Translations under genes and position numbers: made by a program
Source of the DNA: Merluccius polli
Lineage: Eukaryota; Chordata; Actinopteri; Gadiformes; Merlucciidae
Length of the DNA stretch: 64,000 nucleotides
Direction: 5' to 3'
NCBI GenBank assembly: GCA_030340625.1
Contig: JAOPHQ010000577.1
Span: 1 to 64,000, forward strand
Notes under the pieces: generated by a model
Seen by the model: the letters and a program-made list of their open reading frames with translations, nothing else
Database searches by the model: none
Told to the model about the DNA's origin: nothing
Shown: piece by piece, positions 57,750 through 64,000 of the stretch
Position numbering within the stretch: the first letter of the stretch is position 1
How the letters are laid out: every line of letters starts with the position of its first letter

Positions 57750-57750
<1 letters not shown>
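57372..57750. other. Stretch without a gene
   Basis: The stretch contains only short frames. Phrases such as gccaaacttggtttccgg and gccaaatttcacgtctc resemble the dispersed repeats nearby. Confidence 0.4.
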
Positions 57751-57826
<76 letters not shown>

Positions 57827-57860
57827 TGATAATAATAATGATAATATTAATAATAAAAGA
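57751..57860. repeat. CTA and ATA microsatellite
   Basis: About 14 CTA units are followed by ATA units, an imperfect compound repeat. Confidence 0.95.
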
Positions 57861-58034
57861 AAAAAATATCTACAAACACTATAGGGTTACCTAGCGTCTT
57901 TTTTTTGTTTGTTTTTTGCTTTGCTACATCCTGTTCTTTAACTGTCAATAATATAAAATCTAAAAGCTGACACACATCATGAAAATCCAACATAAGCAGC
58001 CACAAAGCAATCCCAGCTACAGAATCTTGTGTAA

Positions 58035-58072
<38 letters not shown>

Positions 58073-58916
58073 AAAGTGTTCCGTATTTGAACCCCCTCCC
58101 CCCACCTTATATCTATTAATATAGGATGGGGTTAATCCCCCCCCCTAGTCATTCATCTGTTGGTGGCTCTCTGCATAGCCCAGCCTGATGGTTCATCATC
58201 CTGAATAAACAACTCGGTGGCAGAGCGAGAGAAGACGAAAAGAAAGAAGGCAACGCACTGGGAACTTCAGAATATGAGCAGGAGAGGATCCAGTCAAAGG
58301 GATTTGGATTAGTAACATATGAAAACGAGGGCCTTCCAGAGGTGAGTGCTGAGATCTGCTGATGTGGGTTTCACTCCAAATGGCTTCAACATGCCTCTGT
58401 GTGACTCCCAGACGGGGGCTCTCTGCCATGAAGAAGTGGCATCTACCACGTGTTCTTAATGTCTGCGTGACACAGGTTTAACCGGGCGTAGTTGAATTCA
58501 TAAATTATCTCTGATAATGGCCGTTTAAAATAAAATGTGTTTCTCCATGGTAATTATGGTGGATTTAAGTTGTACCCGCTTACACACCCCTCCCCCCCAC
58601 TTCCACACCGTCTCCAACCATGCACAGATTGCCATTTATAGAGGCTGAATAATTGATGAATAGCATTTGCGTCAGTTCGCCTAGTGTGTGTGTGTCTACC
58701 TTTCCCTCTACCTACTTTGATATGCAGATTAAATACAGATATTATGGAAGATGTCCATTATTTATACAAATACCCACAAGTTAAACCTGCTTTCAATTAT
58801 AATGCCTAAATGTAAATATCCCCCAAAATGGACATTATATGAGGGAGAAATACCATATATTCTTGTTAGCATCGCTCCTACTACATGGCTGGTACTCCTT
58901 GTATATCTTGTCAGTT
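57861..58916. other. Stretch without a gene
   Basis: A GT tract lies at 58038-58068. The 77-codon minus-strand frame at 58196-58429 has no motif. Nothing else was identified. Confidence 0.4.
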
Positions 58917-59232
58917 CACAAACCCTTAACTCTGGGGTTAACACTGTACCACAGTGTCTCGGGCCAACCCTTAACTCTGTACCACAGTGTCTTGGACCAA
59001 CCCTTAACTCTGTACCACAATGTCTTGGACCAACCCTTAACACTGTAAGACACTTCGCGGACCAACCATTAACTCTGTACCACAGTGTCTCGGACCAACC
59101 ATTAACTCTGTACCACAGTGTCTCGGACCAACCCATAACACTGTACCACAGTGTCTCGCACCAACCCTTAACACTGTACCACAGTGTCTTGGACCAACCC
59201 TTAACTCTGTACCAGTGTCGGACCAAACAGGG
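58917..59232. repeat. 33-bp minisatellite
   Basis: About nine units contain ggaccaacccttaactctg and taccacagtgtctt. The frames on both strands (up to 175 codons) are repeats rather than genes. Confidence 0.95.
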
Positions 59233-59239
59233 AACTAAA

Positions 59240-59505
59240 TATTGATTGTATATGCAACCATCTGTACAATATCTGTATTGTATATGCACCCTTTATTGCT
59301 CTTTATACTTTGCTTGCTTTCTTATACCCTTTATTGCTTTTATACCATATTGCTGTTATACCTTATTGATTTTTATATACTGTTTTTAAATTTATATGCC
59401 TTATATCTTTTATTTTATTTTTTATCATATATATCTTTTCTGTAATAGAGCCAAAAAATGTCACAACCGGAATGACAATAAAACATCTTCGATCTTGAAA
59501 ATAAG
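59240..59505 (+). repeat. LINE 3' end fragment, Rex1-like
   Basis: The end reads gaatgacaataaaacatctt followed by cgatcttga, similar to the 3' end of the LINE at 32745-32780 (gatgacaataaatgctttg). The T-rich upstream part fits a LINE 3' untranslated region. No coding part is present. Confidence 0.4.
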
Positions 59506-60554
59506 GTATTAACCACAAAAATGTAAACTGACCTTTTTATGAAGAGAGGGATACCGATGAATACTGTTTCACTGGGAAACACAGACCAGCCCATTTAATT
59601 AAAGTCTAGTGTGTGTGTGTGTGTGTTGAGGGGGGGAGAGGTCATGTTTCAGGCTGCACACCTCTAGTGTGTTTTCACACTTTGTCAGTGTTTCTTTAAC
59701 CTCTGTTAGACTCCTCCAGGCTTCACCAGGGAAGAGAATTAGGTTACACATGTTGTACACAGTGTGTGTGTGTGTGTGTGTGTGTGTAGTTCCAGACCCT
59801 TAACCTTTCCTAGGATTAGCGCTTTATTTTCCTTTCATCATTTATGTGTATGCCGAACATCAACCTCCCCTCACCTGGGCTGTGTGACCCTGGACACACA
59901 CATACACACACGCAGCTGGGGACAGAGGGTCCAGACGTGTGCTCATGCTTCCTTAAGTAATCCCCTCTCCATCGAGAGCTGTATCGGACGTTTGGGGGGG
60001 GGGGGGTGGATATTGCTGCCGTGGCTACAGGGGAGGGGAGGCGGAGGACTGTAGGACCACCACCGGAGATGCTGAAGAAGACAACAAAAAAACTTTATAG
60101 AAGCCTTTGGTTCACTGCCAAGGCATGCATGCATGGACTGAGACTTGTAATACATACACATATGCACACACACACACCCCAACAGACAACTTGTATGTTT
60201 GTGGGTTATTATTCTTTGCATATGTGTGCGTGTGTGTGTGCGGGGCATTGTTGTGAGGCTGTGACGAGTGGTAGAAAGAGAAAGATAGAGACAGAAAGAG
60301 AGTGAGAGCAAGAGAGGGGGCTAATAGAAGCAGCCTCCTTTATATCTCCATCCATTCAAATCGATTTGTTTACGCTCCGCTGCCAAAGAGGACCAAGCCT
60401 AACCGTTTCCCCTTGAATACATTAAACGGGTGAGTGAGGTTGGGAAGTGATAATGACTTCCCCTGCTGCGCTCCCTCTCTTTTCCTCCCATCCCCTCACT
60501 CCATCTCTCTCTCTCTGCATTTGTCTGCATCTCTATTTCAGAAGGGGGGTCTTT

Positions 60555-60591
<37 letters not shown>

Positions 60592-61770
60592 AACACACAC
60601 ACACACGTTTGGAGGATAGGGTGCACATCCTTCAGGCCAGAATGTGTGTGTGTGTGTGCCCAGTGCAGTTCTTCGGAAAGGTCCACTGGACACATATAAA
60701 CCAGAGTTCAGAGTCAAATTATTTATTTTTGCCATCAAAGTGTGTCACTCAAAAGTACAGTGCAACCCCAAGTCTGTATCGCCAACTCATCCATCCAACT
60801 TACGCCAAGAAACGCTCAACTTTAGGTGTTCATTTAAAGGCTGGAATGTGTGTGAGTTCAGTATAATACGTGACGTGAAGCAATAATTCAGCAATGTGTT
60901 TTAAATGGCTTTCGCCCCTCCACTGCAGTGGGTAAAATTGTTGTCTTCAGAAAAAACATCAGAGACATTGATTCACAATACACAGTGTAAAACATTAGAA
61001 ATGAAAAACTAAGGAAAAATATTAACTTAAAAATAAATACATCTTAATAGTTATTTATAATGATCAGTGACTATTAGTTGTGTCATTAAAACTAAAAAAC
61101 ACTGCATCCTGCACCATATTACTCTACATACAAATTAATGTAAATTGTAATTACAGATGAGATCCATACTGTATTTTGCCTTACATATTTGAGAATCTTA
61201 CAGCGTCATGTATTTGCATATTGTGATGTATTGTGAATATTTTACCCTTACCCCTACATGATATGCTCTACATTATATACACCTATACACACACACTTCT
61301 TGATACAGACAAACTCTGCAAGTTCAACAGGAATAGGGAATAAAGTAATAAAAATAGACAGTAATAAAGAGCCTTTGTGTGACCTGAAATCTGAGTAAAT
61401 CTGAGTAAATGAGAGTCAAATAGAAATGAGATAGGAAGAGGAGAATGAGAGAATGAGAGCGATAGTGATGGCTCATTTTTCCACTGTTAACCGAGGGGAA
61501 GAGAACAGACATGTGACCAAAGCTGTCTAAAGCCTGCGGGTATTAACACAATAGGACGCATTCTCATCCCTCCTGGCTATTAATATTACATTACTGTCAA
61601 TTTAGACCAATCTCCCGGTCAAAGACTACAGTTTGTGTGTATATTTGTGTGTGTGTGTGCGCGCGCGCATGCGTGCGCGTGTGTGTGTGTGTGCATACAT
61701 ATTTGTGCATGTTTGTGTTCTTGTATCCATTTCAGTGTATATTTTATATATAGATTTTATTCAGTGTATT
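59506..61770. other. Microsatellite-rich stretch without a gene
   Basis: GT tracts lie at 59610-59626, 59764-59787 and 61650-61690, a G run at 59993-60006 and a CA tract at 60559-60605. Short frames overlap these tracts. Nothing with a motif was found. Confidence 0.5.
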
Positions 61771-61773
61771 TTT

Positions 61774-61775
<2 letters not shown>

Positions 61776-61808
<33 letters not shown>
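61776..61808. repeat. AT microsatellite
   Basis: About 15 AT units. Confidence 0.9.
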
Positions 61809-61810
<2 letters not shown>

Positions 61811-61829
61811 AATCGCGACGGTCTAATTT

Positions 61830-62225
61830 CAACATAAAGTGTACATATTTATAATTTGAAATGTGTCCCAGCCTTTACACCACAGATACTATAGGGTCTA
61901 TAGCATATAACCGCGTTTTCTGATTACAGTTTAATGCATTTTTCACAATTTACCAGCTCTCGTTTTGAAGGCTGAACAGACAATTTGACTGGAAGTACTT
62001 AGTAGGTGTCCATATAGCAGAGCTAACTCTGCTACAGCAGCCAATCAGAATCGAGTATTCCCTCTCCGTTGCCATGGTTACCATCTAGCGTTTGAGCCAG
62101 CGCAGTGTAACTGCAACTGTAATCAGGCAATTTGACCCGAACGTCTTTCCTAGGTGTACATTATCACTTTTTAACCTACACCTGCCAGCCAATCAGAATC
62201 GAGTATTCACGCCGACCATGGTATA

Positions 62226-62226
<1 letters not shown>
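61830..62226. repeat. Unassigned repeat with a direct ccaatcagaatcgagtattc pair
   Basis: The 20-bp phrase is present at about 62041 and 62189, each followed within 20 bp by ccatggt. The layout suggests part of a DNA element, but its ends are hidden by the AT and GA tracts on either side. Confidence 0.35.

Positions 62227-62282
<56 letters not shown>
62227..62282. repeat. AT and GA compound microsatellite
   Basis: About 9 AT units are followed by about 17 GA units. Confidence 0.95.
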
Positions 62283-62288
<6 letters not shown>

Positions 62289-63745
62289 TATATATCCACC
62301 CTGTCTATTTCTGAGTGTATGTGTGTGTGTCTGCATTAGCGTGTGTGTGTGTGTGTGTGTGCATGCGTGTCTGTCTATTATTATGGTGTGCTTGCTATGT
62401 GTGTGTGTGTGTGTGTGTGGGCGGAGATCAGATCACTGACATGACGGCGACGCACCATTCCAATTAAAGGGGAATTTCACTTTATTCCACTTCTGGGGTC
62501 CTTTTCACACCTACCCCTTTCGTGTGCACCCCAGACAGTTTTTAGCTTATTTGCTTTGATATTAGATATTTAATACACGTGTAAGCAAACACCCTCCCCA
62601 TCCAGCAAATGCAGGAAGTACACCCAGGCACTTTAGTGTCAAACTTGAGAATGCATATCATTGGGCGACTTCTGATGTGGGCGTACTTGCAGACAATAAC
62701 ATTAGGTTGGTCATAGAAATAGTGGGTATTACTACTAGTACATACTTCTACATACCCTTAGTGGTTTGTGAACTTCTTGGGCTGTTATGTTGAGATGCCT
62801 GATACATCCAGCCATGTCTGGCACAAAGTTGCATCGCGTGGAAAGTGTGCTTTCAAGGCAGGGGGTATTATAACAACCAGGTAATATGCACCTCGTTATT
62901 ACACAGATATCACATCAAACAAAAGCTACCAGACGTTAGTTTGTTCGATTTCAACGCCAAGTTAACAAAATGTTTTGTTTAGCTACTATCGATTTTGCGT
63001 CAAATCAAAATCGAAAAAAAAAAAAAGGAAACTGTACTATGTGGACTAAAAATTGTAAGTCCTAACATTAGACATTTAAAATGAATTAGCTAATCGAAAA
63101 ATGAAGGCCGACACATTCATTAGACGAACAATATCAGTCATGAGAAGCAGGGACGTGTGTTTACAATGAGTCTAACATGGATGTTGAATGGGCTTCTATT
63201 GTAAAAAGTATCACAAAGTTGGCTTGGGTCATAAGCATAGGGATAACACATCTAACATTCCTTCCTAGAACTCTCAGCCCAAAATGTTTAAAAAAAAAAA
63301 ATCTCATAGTGTTTGAATTTGAGCTGAAACAGGGGGTTCACTTACAATCATTAGCTGTATCTAGGGCATTATTGTGGCTGGGATACTGCAACACATCGAA
63401 CATGGTGCATTCCTGCAGATTCACGCCGTGTTGAGGTAAATACTTTTTGTCATATTGAAGGTGCTTCCTCCCTTGCACGAAATAGCCTTACTGCAGGTGT
63501 TGCATTCGAGTGTTTGCTGTGGTCAGCCATATGGTCCAAGATGTAAATAGAACTGTCTCTTCTATAAACAGAGCACACGTAGACTCTGAACATAGTGCTC
63601 CACCTCCTGCCTATTATTCCACCATTCATTGAACATCGAGTGGAAGATATCTCAAAAAACGTTCACCACTCACCGATATGACTGCGTTTGTTGCTTGCTA
63701 TAATCCAAAGTAGTCCAGGCGGGTAAACAGATTATTTGCAAAAGT
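62283..63745. other. Stretch without a gene
   Basis: GT tracts lie at 62339-62360 and 62398-62420. The remaining DNA shows no motif-bearing frame. Confidence 0.4.
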
Positions 63746-63910
63746 CTTAAAAGTATTACTATTAAGACGCATTTGACTGCAAGACATTTTCAATGTCCTT
63801 TTTTGCCGAATGTGTGCATGCGCCAAAGTATAGGACTCTTATTTGTCTTTTTTGAGCATCGAAAATATCCAATGTTTTGCAGTCAAACGCATCTCAAAAG
63901 TAATATTTTG
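63746..63910. repeat. Imperfect fold-back
   Basis: The left arm, agtattactattaagacgc then atttgactgcaagacatt, is mirrored by aatgttttgcagtcaaacgc then atctcaaaagtaatattt. About 85% of positions pair over roughly 40 bp, with a central region of about 85 bp. Confidence 0.6.
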
Positions 63911-64000
63911 AAGAAGTCGTTTTTTAGAGATAGCTTCCACTTGATGTTCTCGATGGTAAATTAAAGGCAGAGCATTACGTTCAGACGGAGTGTTTATAGC

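Noticed and set aside
58751..59289. 164- and 175-codon frames on both strands
   Set aside because: They are translations of the 33-bp minisatellite, which stays in frame because 33 is a multiple of three.

Overview
This window looks like repeat-rich, gene-poor teleost fish DNA. The evidence is the repeat community: an RTE/Rex3-type LINE ending in GATGG repeats, a CR1/Rex1-Babar-like LINE, an L2-type LINE carrying the fish-type tail that reads agcagacgcttttatcc, several hAT-type elements with 8-bp target duplications, Ty3/Gypsy and retrovirus-like LTR elements, and very dense CA/GT, CT/GA and AT-rich microsatellites. I found no complete host protein-coding gene, rRNA or CRISPR array. The only possible host coding piece is a short membrane-anchor and charged-tail reading frame at 45.2 kb on the minus strand.

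Layout. (1) 1-7.3 kb: the 5' part of a minus-strand retrovirus-like element (LTR 6723-7281, leader, degraded gag-like frames). Its gag-like region is split by a hAT element (1384-5883), which contains a second hAT (1487-5663), which contains a near-full-length Rex3-type LINE (about 2272-5625). Both hAT insertions keep exact 8-bp duplications. (2) 7.3-13.2 kb: a mosaic, higher-order repeat made of re-used modules, including three G/C-rich stem-loops and a later hAT-type MITE. (3) 13.2-15.5 kb: a 36-39-bp minisatellite interrupted by a 5'-truncated L2 LINE. (4) 15.7-18.4 kb: a 46-bp tandem repeat, a 207-bp duplication, then about 20 units of a palindrome-bearing 58-62-bp repeat. (5) 18.9-20.2 kb: a compact LTR retroelement with two 320-bp LTRs, a tRNA-Lys-like primer site, almost no coding interior and an 8-bp target duplication. 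A solo LTR of the same family lies inverted at 35.75-36.07 kb. (6) 20.4-25.2 kb: a long-TIR MITE, a SANT-like transposon fragment, a minus-strand Gypsy element (LTR, gag, protease) split by an inverted relative of the hAT at 1.5 kb, and the 3' end of a plus-strand retroviral element. (7) 27.2-29.4 kb: a 2.2-kb hAT-type element with a nested TIR element and a minisatellite. (8) 29.9-32.8 kb: a broken Rex1-like LINE inserted between CT tracts. (9) 33-46 kb: mostly microsatellites, one Tc1/mariner-type non-autonomous element, a tRNA-like SINE head and dispersed repeats. (10) 46-51 kb: Gypsy integrase debris and a second broken minus-strand retroviral element invaded by two TIR elements. (11) 51.7-57.4 kb: LTR debris, another hAT carrying a SANT-like frame, and a deleted Gypsy element whose LTR was invaded by a retroviral-type LTR unit containing a 175-bp tandem repeat. 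(12) 57.4-64 kb: microsatellites, a 33-bp minisatellite, a LINE tail and a fold-back near the right edge.

The genes here do not form a pathway. They are layers of mobile elements, and the preserved target duplications allow a relative order of insertion to be read. All family names come from motifs and remembered family features; no database search was possible. The most unusual items are the palindromic tandem array at 17.0-18.4 kb, the modular array at 7.3-13.2 kb and the compact LTR element at 18.9-20.2 kb.
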